In this document: piece after piece, positions 24,062-35,575 of the stretch
Layout of the letters: each line of letters starts with the position of its first letter
Numbering within the stretch: position 1 is the stretch's first letter
Assembly (NCBI GenBank): GCA_001986395.2
Contig: MQVO02000012.1
Location: forward strand, 806,001-870,000
Direction: 5' to 3'
From: Irpex lacteus
Taxonomy: Eukaryota; Basidiomycota; Agaricomycetes; Polyporales; Irpicaceae
DNA length: 64,000 nucleotides
Program-made: the position numbers and the translations under genes
Notes under the pieces: generated by a model
Databases searched by the model: none
What the model was told of the DNA's origin: nothing
Seen by the model: only the letters and a program-made list of their open reading frames with translations

Positions 24062-27000
24062 ATGGGTGTAAAGTCGCTATGGAGCCTACTAGACCCTGTG
24101 GGACGACCGGTTCTGTACGTACTAACTAGCTCTTGTGTCATAATCCAGTAACTTACATCAGTATTTTTACTAGTTTGGAGACTATGGAAGGTAAAGCAAT
24201 GGCAATCGACTCCAGCATATGGATATATCAGTTTCAGGCGACCATGCGTGATAAGGAGGGACGAGGTCTGGTCAATGCACACGTCGTCGGTTTCCTCAGG
24301 CGTATCTGCAAGCTCTTATTCTATGGCATCAAGCCGGTGTTCGTGTTCGATGGAGGAGCACCGGCACTGAAACGCTCTACCATCGTGAGTTGGAATGTCT
24401 TGGGCCTATGCACACTGAAACTGACGTCGTTCATAGTCCGACAGGAAGCGCAAGAAGAGTGGTGCGGCTGCTAGTCATGCTAAGGTTGCAGAGAAACTGC
24501 TTGCTGCGCACATGCGTCGTGCTGCTTTAGACCAGGCACAAGGGAACCAGTAAATAACCCTACATTCGGGGAAATCTATACATTTTCTAACCGATCATAG
24601 GTCAACAGCTCGGCGTACCAAACCTGGTGTTCCGACTGGACCTGCTACCCTTGATGAAAACACCGTGTATCTTGAAGACCTAGAAGGACCAGGACCTGTC
24701 TCTCCCGCAAAGTCTCCGTCTAAACCCCAGAGCCAGACCCCTTCCCCCTCTAAGCCGAAATCTCGTTGGCATGATCATGACCCATACAGGCTCCCCGACT
24801 TCAACATGGACGCAATGGTCGCCAATGCTACTCGTACGGCCGCTCCTGATCCTCGTTTAGCAACGGAAGAAGAATTGCGTGATTTTATCGAAGACATGAA
24901 ACCTGAAGACTTCGACGTCACTTCACCTGCCTTCCGTGAACTACCTACTGAGGTGCAATATGAAATCATCGGTGACCTGCGACTGAAGTCACGACAGACG
25001 TCGTATAAGCGTCTCCAGAACATGCTGAAGAAAGCTCATACACCTCTCGATTTCTCGAAGGAGCAGATCAAGAACTTGAAGCAGCGTAATTCTCTTACCC
25101 AGCAGTTGCTCACTACCACCGATAGCATAGGAAAGGCGCATGTCGAGATACCTGTTCGCATAGCGAGTGAGAGAAACAAGCAGTACGTTCTGATCAAGAA
25201 TGAGGGGGACGAGGGTGGATGGATCCTTGGTATTCGCGACGAAGGCACCCGTGCAAAGCCGATTGAGATAGACCAGGAGGATAATAAGCCTGTGAATGTC
25301 AGTGATGATAGCGACGAGGACATGGAGGAGGTACCGATGTCAGTATTTTTGTATTCGAAGATTGTGTGTATAGCTAACAACGCAAGTTATCAGTGCTGCA
25401 CCTGCTCCTATGGACCCCGATCTACGACAGCACAAGCGCAGCGAAGCGTTATCAGCTATAGCAAGGAGATACAAACCAAAGGGTCTTGCCCCACTTACTA
25501 CCAAACAAGTCAGCACGAAGAGCACTATTCCGCTATTTGTTGCTGAAGAAAGTGACGAAGATCCTGCCGAGACGCTAGACCCACAGGAAGCGGACGAAGT
25601 GCAGCTAGCTATTGCTATTCAGCAGTCTCTTGAGGATCAAGAAACCGACGACTTGCGAGCAGCTGTGGAAGCTTCCAAAGTTGAGGCCCCTCGACGACCT
25701 GTCTACAGTGGCGTGTCAGGTTCGAATGTTGGGGCTTCGACATCGCGGGTGACTCTAGATCGTGCGGACGCGCCACAGACACCTCGTTCCCAAGTTCCGG
25801 AAAGAATTCACAACGAAACACCTCGCCAGGACCCGTACACTGTTGACTCTGATGATGATCTCTACGCTTCTCCCAGTCGCCTTGAAACTGCCTTGTCCAT
25901 CGGTAACGCTGTCCCGAGAAGACCTTCTACAACAGTTCCAGACTCAAGACCAGAAGCACCGCAGTCGGATTTCGGTGTGCCCGTACTATTACTCCCGTCA
26001 GACGACGAAGGCCCGTCGGAAGCTGCAGAGGCCAAATCCGACTCTGATGCAGACATGGAAGAAGTAGCTGTAGTGCAAGCAAATTCTTCTCCCGCAGTGT
26101 CTACGCCAGAGGTTGTTGCAATTCAGAATGAAACAGCACCTTCGCCGACCATACAACCCCAGTCTATCGAGGTGTCTGATAGTGATGCAGACCTTGAGGA
26201 GGTAGTACCGCATCTAACCATGTTCAAGACTCCTCGGCCCCTCCCTGCTAGCGTCCAACAAAATATCATTGCCGATGAGGTTGAGGTACTATCTGACAAA
26301 CCCGACCAAGTAGCCGAGAGCACCACAACTCGTCCTGCCCCTCCGTCTACCAGCCGCATGGAGTCCGACTCTGATAACTCTGACTCTGAAGAACATTGGT
26401 CAAAGCCGCGGACACCCACTCACGCGGGCGAAGGCGAACAGAAACTAGTCGAACAGCATGAAGACTGGGACGCCGCACAGGAGATGGATCCTCACGCCGA
26501 AGAGGGGGAGTACGTCCAGTTCATGTCCCAAGTTCGAGGGAAGAACCTGGAAGAGGTTCGACGAGAGATTGACGAAGAGATAAAGGCACTCAACCAGCAG
26601 AAGAAGATCGCTATGAGAGACTCGGAAGATATAACTCAGCAAATGATCTCTCAGATAATGGTGCGATATATGGTCTAGAATTTTATGTGCTGAGAGTACT
26701 GACTTCATGCGTTCTGAAGATGATGCTACGCCTCTTCGGGATACCGTATATCACTGCACCCATGGAAGCCGAAGCACAGTGCGCTGAGCTACTCAGTCTA
26801 GGTTTGGTAGACGGGATCATCACCGACGACTCCGACGTTTTCTTATTCGGCGGCCTGCGTGTCCTGCGAAACATGTTCAATCAGTCCAAGACCGTCGAAT
26901 GTTTCCTGCTGTCGGATCTGGAGCGGGAACTTGGACTTGACCGGGAAAAGCTCGTCCGTCTGGCGTATCTTCTTGGTAGCGACTACACGGACGGCTTGCC

Positions 27001-28098
27001 TGGTGTAGGGCCCGTTGTCGCGATGGAGTTGTTGACGGAGTTTTCTGGTCCGGGTGGGCTGCATGAGTTTCGCGAGTGGTGGAGGAAGGTTCAGACTGGG
27101 AAGGATACTGCTGAGGATACCAAGAGCAAGTTCAGGAAGCGTTTTGTAAGCGCGGTATCATCGCAAACCCTCCAGTCAAGCTTATATGACCCCTGTAGAA
27201 AAAACGGTTCAAGGACCTTTATCTCCCGGAAGACTGGCCGAACCCTGCTGTGGTAAGCGAATCACTGCGTTGTTGATTCATGCCGCTCACGCGTTCTTCC
27301 ATAGAGAGATGCGTATTATCATCCTACGGTAGACAGCTCTGAGGAGCCGTTCAAATGGGGCTTGCCTGATCTCGATGCATTACGAGGGTATGCGCTTCCT
27401 TTGCCTCACCAAACCCCCTATCTGAGAGTCTACGTCACTTTAGCTTCTTCGACAACGAGCTCGGATGGAGCCAGGGGAAAGTCGATGACTTGTTACTGCC
27501 GATTATTCGTAAGATGGGTAAGAGAACTCAAGTAAGCACCGTGTCAATATTAATGCAGTTTAGCACTCGCTAATCGCTGATACACACACAGACGGGAACA
27601 GCGAACCAGCAAGGCAGTCTGACGTCATTCTTCGACGTCCCTGCTGGTGGTGCCGCCCCTCGCAAGCGACAGGCATATGCTAGCAAGCGTTTGCAACAGG
27701 TGGTCTCGGACTTTCGGAAACGTCAAGCTGCCGATAGGAAAAGCGGATCCCGGAGCCAGTCTACGGGTAGTAACGATCAGGAAGAGAGTGACCCTGAAAC
27801 TATGCCTACGTCGAGACCTCAGAAGAAAAGGAAGACCGGCGGTGAACAAGGCACGAGGGGAGCCAGGGGACGTGGGCGAGGAAGGGGAAGAGCTCGGGGT
27901 CGAGGTCGAGGTCGCGGTGGCGCTACGGCGAGGCGGAAGAAGAATGACGATGTTGAAACGACGGAGGAGTCGTCTGTTAGTGAGGGAGAGCTGCCGTCGA
28001 TTGCTGAGACACCTTCTGTGCCTGATAAGCCACGACCACGACCGAGGCCAGCGTACAAACAGCCGACGGAGCGGGAGATGGTATCTGAAGCAAGTTAA
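24062..28098 (+). CDS. RAD2: DNA repair endonuclease XPG/Rad2 (Rad13)
   Basis: Ten exons (24062-24114, 24174-24384, 24437-24549, 24601-25338, 25394-26660, 26720-27145, 27199-27252, 27305-27387, 27444-27531, 27592-28098) sum to 3540 bases, 1179 residues. The N-nuclease domain starts MGVKSLWSLL and shows AIDSSIWIYQF and FVFDGG. The I-domain has APMEAEAQCAEL, the metal-binding ITDDSDVFLFGG and LGSDYTDGLPGVG. The long spacer between them contains a ubiquitin-interacting-type helix (VQLAIAIQQSLEDQ). Near the end is QQGSLTSFF, a PCNA-interaction motif, followed by an Arg/Gly-rich segment. The enzyme makes the 3' incision in nucleotide excision repair and works with TFIIH in the nucleus. Confidence 0.96.
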
Positions 28099-28258
28099 TA
28101 TCCCGTGTTAATGGAGCCCATTGCGGTACTCCGTGTTTGCTTTACCATATGGACACTCTAGAGTTTAATAGCGTTAATTGAGCCAACTGTCACACGTCTC
28201 GCAACGGATGTACGAATATTGCACAATCTGATTCCATTGCAGCAAAGTGTAGCATCAA

Positions 28259-28839
28259 TCACTCCTCGTCCAACTCAGTCTCCGGTCTCGCCTAGGTCAT
28301 GTCCGTTAATTTCGAGTAAACAAGAGGTACATATTCGCCGTGCTCACCTTATTGGCCTCCAAGCCTCCAAGTTCGGTGATCAAGCCAGAGTAGGGGTACT
28401 CCCGGGGAGCAGAGGGTCGATCCGCGATGCTGAGCTTAGCAATAACGCCAAGGGTGGTGAAAATGCTGACGGCGATGAAGAAGTCACGGGCAGCACGTTC
28501 TGGTGCGACATGGGGTGCATCCGGACCCCACATGGACATGATTTCTTCTTGTTCGTGAGGCTGCGCGACGTATCAGCTTACGTTCAGAGAGACGTGGAAA
28601 GCTAAACTCACGAGTTCACCGAAGTTGCGACGCATCTGGGGGTCATCCCATCCTCGAGGATTGCGGCGCATCTTGTGCTCGTACGGGAGGTCGGGGTAGT
28701 CTCCCAGCTGGGGGTCCTTCTCTTCCTTCAGGAATGGTACGGGTGTCGCATAGCTTCTAGTTGCGGTTGTTGTCGATATTCTGAGGGCTGCTGAACGAGC
28801 AGCCACAGCGCGGCGGGCAGCGACGCCAACGGCCTGCAT
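28259..28839 (-). CDS. NDUFB8: Mitochondrial complex I subunit NDUFB8 (ASHI)
   Basis: Exons 28839-28612, 28560-28348 and 28291-28259 sum to 474 bases, 157 residues. The first 30 residues are rich in Arg, Ala and Ser with no acidic residue, a mitochondrial targeting sequence. Then come DPQLGDYPDLP and a conserved RRNFGE joined by the first splice to PHEQEE. A membrane helix (FFIAVSIFTTLGVIAKL) and RPSAPREYPYSGL follow. The last exon supplies only ten residues. The protein is an accessory subunit of the membrane arm of NADH:ubiquinone oxidoreductase. It is convergent with XPG, with 160 bases between the stop codons. Confidence 0.92.
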
Positions 28840-29210
28840 GGCGGAGAGTAAGAGGTAGAGATATTTCGGTTGAATTTGGCGCGATAAGTCCCGACGAGGT
28901 TTGGCGGGCCCGCGCTTAACAATTTAAATATTTCTGTGAGTTACCAGTTAAATAAGTGACGTAAAATAGCAGGCTGGAGACGGTAGAATGCAAGATGCGC
29001 CGTGGAATCCTTCGTCGACCACGCTGCAAGACACCGCACGATTCTGTGTCCAAAAGCCGCCGTTATGACTGTCGGAGTGGCCAGCTCGGCCTCTGTTTTC
29101 CACCCGCCCATCACCATCATCAATAACGGCGGGAGGATATAAAGCTCTGGTCCCTGTGCCGACCAACGCCACAATCCCGCTGTTCCCCCAATTATCGTCT
29201 CATCGTCTAA
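28840..29210. promoter_or_regulatory. Divergent promoter, NDUFB8 and methyltransferase
   Basis: The interval of 371 bases separates two divergent start codons. GATATAAAG at 29136-29144, about 70 bases before the methyltransferase start, is a likely TATA element for that gene. Confidence 0.55.
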
Positions 29211-31131
29211 ATGGCAGGCAGAAGCAAGAGCAGAGACACCAAGAACGCCCGGCGACGCAACAGGGCACAAGATGAGATACCGTACCCGGTAGTCTACTCG
29301 AGTGATCAACTCGCACAGTACGTCGCGCGTCGAAGCTGATCGACAGTCTTCCTGCTCACGCTAAGCTTAACGCCACAGTGATAATTGGAACCATATGTTC
29401 CTGAAGTCCTTGTCTCAAGGATTGACTCTGCGTCAGTATAATACGCCGCCAAAGGATATTCTTGACCTCGGCTGTGGGTCAGGACTGTGGGTCATGGACG
29501 CAGCGCAGCAGTGGAAGGTACGAGTTCTCGTCATGTTTCGCGACAGTGAGGTTCTGACCGTACGCTACAGACCAGTAGCTTTATAGGATACGACTGCCTT
29601 CGTATACAGCCTGATCTGAACATTGTGACGTCTCAACCAGGCTTCGAAGATCTTGGTAAACGCGTCCAGTGGGTGCATGGTAACTTGTAAGCTTCTTGGC
29701 CAAATATATCGTGTATATTTGATGTGACGTCGCTCATTAGCTTGGATCCATTGCCGTTCAAGGCGAATTCCTTTGATTTCGTCCGTATATGTGGCATTGG
29801 TTTCGGCGTGCCTGAAGATGAGGTATGTCATATACGTACAAAGTGTGTATTGCTGGCTAACTTGACCCCAAAAACGGTAGTGGCAATCGTTATTTCAGGT
29901 ATGTCTACCGATGTTTGATAGAAACTTGGGCTGATACCATACAGGAAGTGGCTCGAGTGCTGAAGCCCGGAGCATTTGTTGAGGTAATTTCTGCATGATT
30001 AACATTGCCGGCGTATTATTGCTAAACCCTCTATGACTAGATCATTGAGGAAGACCTGATATTCCCCGCCAGTGGAGATTCAGTCAAGGACACCGGTAGT
30101 CCATCTCAGACGAGAAGACTAAAGCCATTGCTGGAACCAATATCCCTCGAACAGAGTGCGAACACGACAGCGTCTCGAACATCCAATACTTCGATGAAGT
30201 CCCCGTCTGTCATTGCTTCCACACTAGCTCGTTTCCACAGCGAATCCCCGCAGCCCCAGACCTCAGATACTGATCGTTCCTCTTCCCCGCTTCCTCGCCC
30301 CACCATCTCTGAGCTTCTCAATCCGCGAGACCACAGCCTTTTGAAAGCAGCATGGGACGAGATGCTTCACAAGCGCTTCCTAGCACCCGGCCTGCTTTCT
30401 GTTCTGCACTTCTACTTCTCCGCAGAGTTTGAAGAAGTTCAGAGCCATCCCAACATTCGCATCCTCCTTCCTCCTAATTCTCAAATGACGTTCAGTAGCG
30501 ACTGCCTGCCAAGCCATCGCACTCGCTCGACGTCAATATCAAATACGCTGGAAGGTATAACAGTCGCTATCTCAGAAGCGTCGGGACCATCCGGTCCTTC
30601 TGTGACTTGGAATTCCTCGTTTGACCATGTGCTTGAGGGGTATGGTCCACGACGCGAGGATACGCAAAAATCAGGACCTGTGATCACGACGTCATGGGCA
30701 GCGATGCATCTCTCCAAGGCGTTCAGCACAGTCCAAGGGTGCAAAGATGCCGTCTGGCTTCAATATAAGGAGCTACAGACACTCGATGAAAATGAGCCAA
30801 ATGAGCAAGAATTGTACAATGAATTTCTTGCGGCATGGGCACACTGGGAGAGGTGAGTCGAGCTGTCCTGGTCAACCGTCGTTTGTTCGCTCAATGGCCT
30901 GTTTACAGCGATATGCGGGACAGAATAGGGATGAGGTACCAGATGCAAAGTGACCTCGCGTGGTCAGCTTCTGCACCGACTGACCCACCAGACTGGAAAG
31001 CGTGGAGGGATCGTGTAGGGTATCTGGACGGTGTTGACGACGCTGTGCCTCAGATTGGCAATGACACGTGCAGAGCTTTGCGAGGTTTCGTGGGAAGGAA
31101 ACCGTTCCATCAAGACATACAAGCGACGTAG
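29211..31131 (+). CDS. SAM-dependent class I methyltransferase
   Basis: Eight exons (29211-29317, 29379-29517, 29571-29686, 29741-29822, 29881-29898, 29944-29982, 30041-30852, 30909-31131) sum to 1536 bases, 511 residues. Motif I is clear (ILDLGCGSGLW, near residue 66), followed by FIGYD, a motif-II-like region ending VHGNF, and EVARVLKPGAFVEI from a chain of small exons. A Ser/Pro-rich insert (about residues 185-235) interrupts the fold. The basic leader KSRDTKNARRRNR could be nuclear or mitochondrial targeting. Such Agaricomycete methyltransferases (Methyltransf_25 or LaeA-like layout) have no assigned substrate, and no biosynthetic genes lie nearby. Exon 5 has only 18 bases. Confidence 0.85.
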
Positions 31132-31392
31132 ACCTTCTTGTGTGAACCTTAGATACATCCTATGATATATCTTGTGCGACGAGATTGAAGACTGCAGCAG
31201 TTTGAGCAGATTCGACGTTAAGCTTCCAAAGCTTCACAGTTGCCTGATTGATCCTGTGCTGTTTGATTCGGCGCCAAACTGAAGTCAGTGGTGCACGCGA
31301 GCCGAAGAATTCGAAAGTAAAATCCTCAGAGCTTGTAGCTTCATCTCTTCCTCGACCTCCACTGTATTTCTACACCTCTCGCTGTAAACAAT
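31132..31392. promoter_or_regulatory. Promoter side of the PA2G4-like gene
   Basis: The interval is short and holds no coding frame. It ends in a C/T-rich stretch just before the start codon at 31393. Confidence 0.4.
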
Positions 31393-33027
31393 ATGTCTGA
31401 CTCAACAAAACCAGAGGAGACGAAGCCTCAAGAGGTCAAGGAAACTCCCCGCTCTACGGCGGAGGTCGACTTCACCAAATACAAGGTACGCTTGCTAGTT
31501 TCTTTTCGCGTTATCCTCCCCCGACTGATCGCGCTCGAAATATCTTTGTACGCCTCGTTCTGGGACTTTTGTAGACTGCTGCAGATATTGTCTATGCGAC
31601 GATCAAAAAGCTCGTCGAACTGTCCGTAGAGGGCGCGAAGGTTCTTGATCTCTGTGTCGAGGGAGACAAGCTCATTGAGCAAGGAACTGGCGCCGTCTAC
31701 AACAAAGCCGTAAAGGGCGTAAAGGTGCAGAAGGGTACGTAAAGCGATCTGTCTTCTGCTATCTTATCGCCTAACCACTTCAATATGTCACTATATCGTT
31801 TCTGTGCCTATTTCTACCTCCTCGAACGCGTTTCCTGCTCGTGGAATATTTTGATCCCCAGGCCTCGCGTTCCCCACGTCCGTCTCCGTCAACAACTGCG
31901 TCGCCCACTTCTCCCTCTCGAGTCCGACCCACTCTCCTCGCAAACGCTCGCAAAGGGCGATGTCGTGAAGCTTCACGTCGGAGCGCACATCGACGGCTTC
32001 GCGGCCGTCAGCGCCGAAACTATCGTTGTCGGTGCATCGGCAGAGGAGCCCGTTACAGGACGCAAGGCGGATGTCTTGAAGGCCGCGTGGCATGCGTCGG
32101 AGATTGTGCAGAGACTGGTCAAGGTGGGCAACAAGAACTGGGCGGTCACGGATGCTGTGGCGAAGGTCACTTCTGCATGGGACTGCAAGCCTGTTGAGGG
32201 TAAGTGATCCTGGCGTGGTTATAACCCGTCTCCGCCTTCAATCTGACATGGGTTATTGCAGGTATGCTTTCTTGCCAACAAACACAAAACGTCATCGATG
32301 GCAAGAAGCGTATTATCCTCAACCCAGTAGGTCTCGCTCCTGGACGCTACTCCTATTGCGCTAACTGCCTTATAGTCAGAAGGCCAGAAGAAGGAATTCG
32401 ACACTGTCACCTTTGGCGAAGGAGAGGTCTGGGGTATTGACATTCTAGTCTCATCGGGCGAGGATGGCAAGGTCAGTATATCGTGAATCTTCATGTCATT
32501 ATGTTTGTGCTCAAGAGAAACGTAGGCTCGCGCAGAAGACTCGAGAACGACCATCTACCAGAAAGACTCGAACGTCACCTACCAACTCAAGATGAAGACT
32601 TCCCGTGCCGTCTTCACAGAAGTCCAAAAGAAGGCTGGCGCCTTCCCCTTTAACATCCGTTCTCTTGACGATGAGAAGAAGGCGAGATTAGGTCTCCAGG
32701 AGGCTGTTCAGCACGCTCTTGTCAAGCCTTACGACGTCATGTAGGTTTAAACTTTCTGTGACACCTTTGTATTCTTATCTCAACTGTTTTTGCAGCTACA
32801 CTCCCCAGAACACCTTCGTCGCCGCCTTCCACTTCACAATTGCGCTCCTACCCGCGGGTCCCGCTCTGATCACGCACCCACCAGTATGGTACAAGCCCGA
32901 GCTCGTCAAGACCGACAAGGAGCTTGAAGATGCCGAGCTCAAGGAGCTTCTTACTAAGCCTTTGCGTGAGGACAAGAAGAAGGCGAAGAAAGCTAAGAAG
33001 ACTGAGGAGGAGAAGACTGCGGCATAA
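31393..33027 (+). CDS. PA2G4/Cdb4-type M24 pseudopeptidase, with apparent one-base frameshift
   Basis: Exons 31393-31485, 31575-31734, 31862-32199, 32262-32326, 32376-32471, 32526-32740 and 32796-33027 give 1199 bases, one short of 400 codons. The order of segments fits the EBP1/PA2G4 and fission yeast Cdb4 family: KYKTAADIVYATIKKL, FPTSVSVNNCVAHFS, LHVGAHIDGF, TPQNTFVAAFHFT, and a Lys-rich tail. These proteins keep the aminopeptidase fold without activity and bind pre-60S ribosomes and RNA. In exon 3 the frame changes within the CTCCCTCTC run at 31911-31919: the left side ends AHFS and the right side resumes with LESDPLSS one frame over. One missing C would repair it. No intron fits. Confidence 0.9.
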
Positions 33028-33256
33028 AAATCTTGAACTTTTCATGAATCACGTCTGTGTAGTCCCATTTTTTCACGCGATCAACAGGAAATCGAACAAG
33101 AGCAAGGTAGTGTTGCTAGTATTGTACAGTGTGTACGGAGAGAGATGTAGCCAAAGCTGGATCCTGCCTGTTGTATCATAAGTACGCGATGATCATACTC
33201 TGAATGTATCTTGGAGCGACCATATCCGTTTTCAATGGCCGGCCGTACTGCTGGCA
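33028..33256. other. Short convergent intergenic spacer
   Basis: The 229 bases lie between the stop codons of the PA2G4-like gene and the reverse-strand Wss1 gene and should hold both transcript ends. Confidence 0.4.
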
Positions 33257-35350
33257 TTATGATTCGCCCCGGGGTGTGGTACAAGCCGCACAGGCCAAGT
33301 GATTGGGTTCGTTAATCCTGAATGCATGAGCAGGGGTTTTCAGTCACGACGGTAGCAAATCAACGGTAGCATGGGTCACTTACAAAGTGCACACCAGACA
33401 TGACCATTCGCCGTCACGCGTACGAATATCGCTACCACCTCCACTACTGTCTTCCGCAGCTTTATCAGGCACCAAATCCAGCAGCCTTGAACGCCCCACC
33501 GGTGGGTTTCGTGACTTGCTGGGCAGACCATCACTCAACGTACGACTGCTGCCAGCCTGCATACCAAGTGACTCCTTCTTCCTGTAGTCCACCTCGCCTT
33601 GTACCAGGCCGCCATAAGATAACGCGTTGGTGTTCTGTATCTTCCTTTTCTTATTTGGCTGCTGAGTCTCGATGGCGCTAGTTTTCGTCGGCAGGAGCGA
33701 GAGGGAAGAACTCAGTTAAGGACTTGCTGCCTACTGCTCTCCCGGCCGCGTCTTTCCGTGGCCGCTTCGATGACGAGGAGGAACTGACAGAGGACCCGCC
33801 TCGTTCAGAAGCCTTGCCTTTACCCTTCACACCGGTTGTCGATGTTCCAGAGGGGATCTGGAGTAAAGGCACTGTTTGTGCTACTTGAGGAGGCTTGTGA
33901 AGGCGGCAGGAAGAAGTCGTTGGCGAAGTCATGCAGAGTGGTTTGTTTGAGCTTCCCAGCGTTGGCGTCTGACTCGAGCAATGTGCGTCGTCTGTCTTGG
34001 TCGGTCTCTGGGATTTGGGGCTCGTCTTCTTCAGAGTCTGAATCTGATTCTGAGTCGTCGATGGTGATAGGCTCTGGAATGGTCGAGGATTGACCTGCGG
34101 ACACATGAGTGAAATCAATTCACCTCCAGGATGACTGTTCAATCGTTACCCGGTTTGGATCCCTGCAGAGCTAGCAATCTACGTTCCACAGCAAGTGCTC
34201 TGGCTTCTCTTGCACTTTTGCTATTGAACATGAGTTTAGCGATGTCCACGACGGGTTCAACCACAGCTTGTTTCACCTTCCAGCCTGTTTCCGGAACCCA
34301 GCGCCAGCCTTCTTAGCATCTTCGTCCTCGACATCGTCATTAAGTGCTCTGCCGCTCCCCTCAAACGTTCCTTTAGCAGTGACGCGTGAACCAGCTTTAC
34401 GTTTCTTTGCAGTTTGGCGGCCAGTGTGGTCTGATGGACCTTCGGTACGACGACGTCTGCGACGCTGAGTTGACGGCGGCTTGCGAGATTGGGCACCTCC
34501 ACACTGTAGAAGTAGCGTGGGTTGAGTGTCAGATCAATAGGACCAAGAGGGTAGTTCTCACCAGATACTCTGGTAACTCGGCTTCAGCTAGACCCGGCCC
34601 TCCCATGGGAGCCGAGTCTGCGAGGCGTTGTCCTGAAGACCACAGCCCTGATAGAGATGCATATTTTAGAGTGTTTTGGCAAGACAATCAGGAAAGAGAC
34701 ATACCGTCACCGTAATAGCCTTTTCTCTGCAGCTCGCGGACTTCTTTACATAATTGTGCATTAAAGGCTTGAAAACCAGGGCCATGGTTCATGTGCTGTT
34801 TTGGATATAGGTCGCGAGGAATTCACGCGAGAGGGGATACAACATACTTTGATATGTGCCAGCTACCAGCAAGCAAGAAGACACGCTTGAGCATTCGTCC
34901 GCCATTCAAGTACTTGGAGCAGGGACTGACTTCATGACAGAGCGTTCCCAGCAGCCACGAGACAGGCTGGAAACGTCCATTGGCACCCCTCAGTACAATT
35001 TCTACTCGGGATTCGCATGACTAGCTGTCGCGTACTCATTAACCTCGTAGACTCACCCACTACGCTCCCATTCTCCCAGTTGCGCCCGAGGAAGACCTTA
35101 TTGTACTGGTACTGCAGCGACGACCATCTCACTCTACTGCACTCGTTCCATTCTTTCTTTCACGCACCTCGTTAAGGGTATTCACGGTCAAGCCATGCGC
35201 TTTCATGATAGGCTTGACCTGTGCGGCCAACGCCCTAAGCAGCTGCCTTGCATCCTCCTCGTCCACGGCGTCGCGCCCAGGCAGGGGTGTGATGAAGTTG
35301 ACATACGGATTGGGATTTGCCTCGCGCTCGTTGAGCCTGACGTGGGGCAT
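33257..35350 (-). CDS. WSS1: Wss1-type WLM metalloprotease with NZF-like zinc finger
   Basis: Twelve exons: 35350-35168, 35111-35057, 35001-34931, 34863-34849, 34795-34705, 34647-34562, 34503-34150 (frame problem near 34310), 34094-33833, 33783-33724, 33677-33384, 33317-33257, about 510 residues. The WLM domain shows NPYVNFITPLPG, VFLGRNWENG and the zinc-protease motif HELAHIKHMNHGPGF, built from three exons with a 15-base middle exon. Then come PEYLCGGA, a basic region, GWRWVPETGWKVKQ, and PITIDDSESDSD, which fits a SUMO-interaction motif with its acidic tail. The end carries WSCLVC..NEP.HLACAACTTPRG, a RanBP2/NZF zinc finger split by the last intron. Wss1 cleaves proteins crosslinked to DNA, with Cdc48. 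Confidence 0.88.
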
Positions 35351-35494
35351 GTTGAACTCGAGACTCGGGGATGAAAGGATTTGAGAAGAGAGCCTCAGTC
35401 GAGAACAGGTGTCGGGAACGGCGGGATGGGCGTCTAGATGGCTGGGGCCGATCTAGGTCAGAGGAGATCTTGAGGAGTCTCTAATCGCGGTCCT

Positions 35495-35502
35495 CTATAA
35501 AT
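35495..35502 (+). promoter_or_regulatory. TATA box of the phosphofructokinase gene
   Basis: CTATAAAT lies about 75 bases upstream of the start codon at 35576, as expected for a strongly expressed glycolytic gene. The whole promoter must fit in the 225 bases between this gene and the divergent Wss1 start. Confidence 0.65.
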
Positions 35503-35575
35503 CTCCTGCCAAATTGTTTTCTTGTTCTGCATCCACCACCATCCAAAATCACCCCTGGACATCGTGTCCACAGCT

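Noticed and set aside
33678..33723. A PCNA-box-like SLTEFF at the apparent end of the Wss1 gene
   Set aside because: The stretch sits in a 46-base segment with a pyrimidine tract and a CTAG acceptor. Removing it joins two coding exons in phase and leads to the zinc finger, so it is most likely intron.
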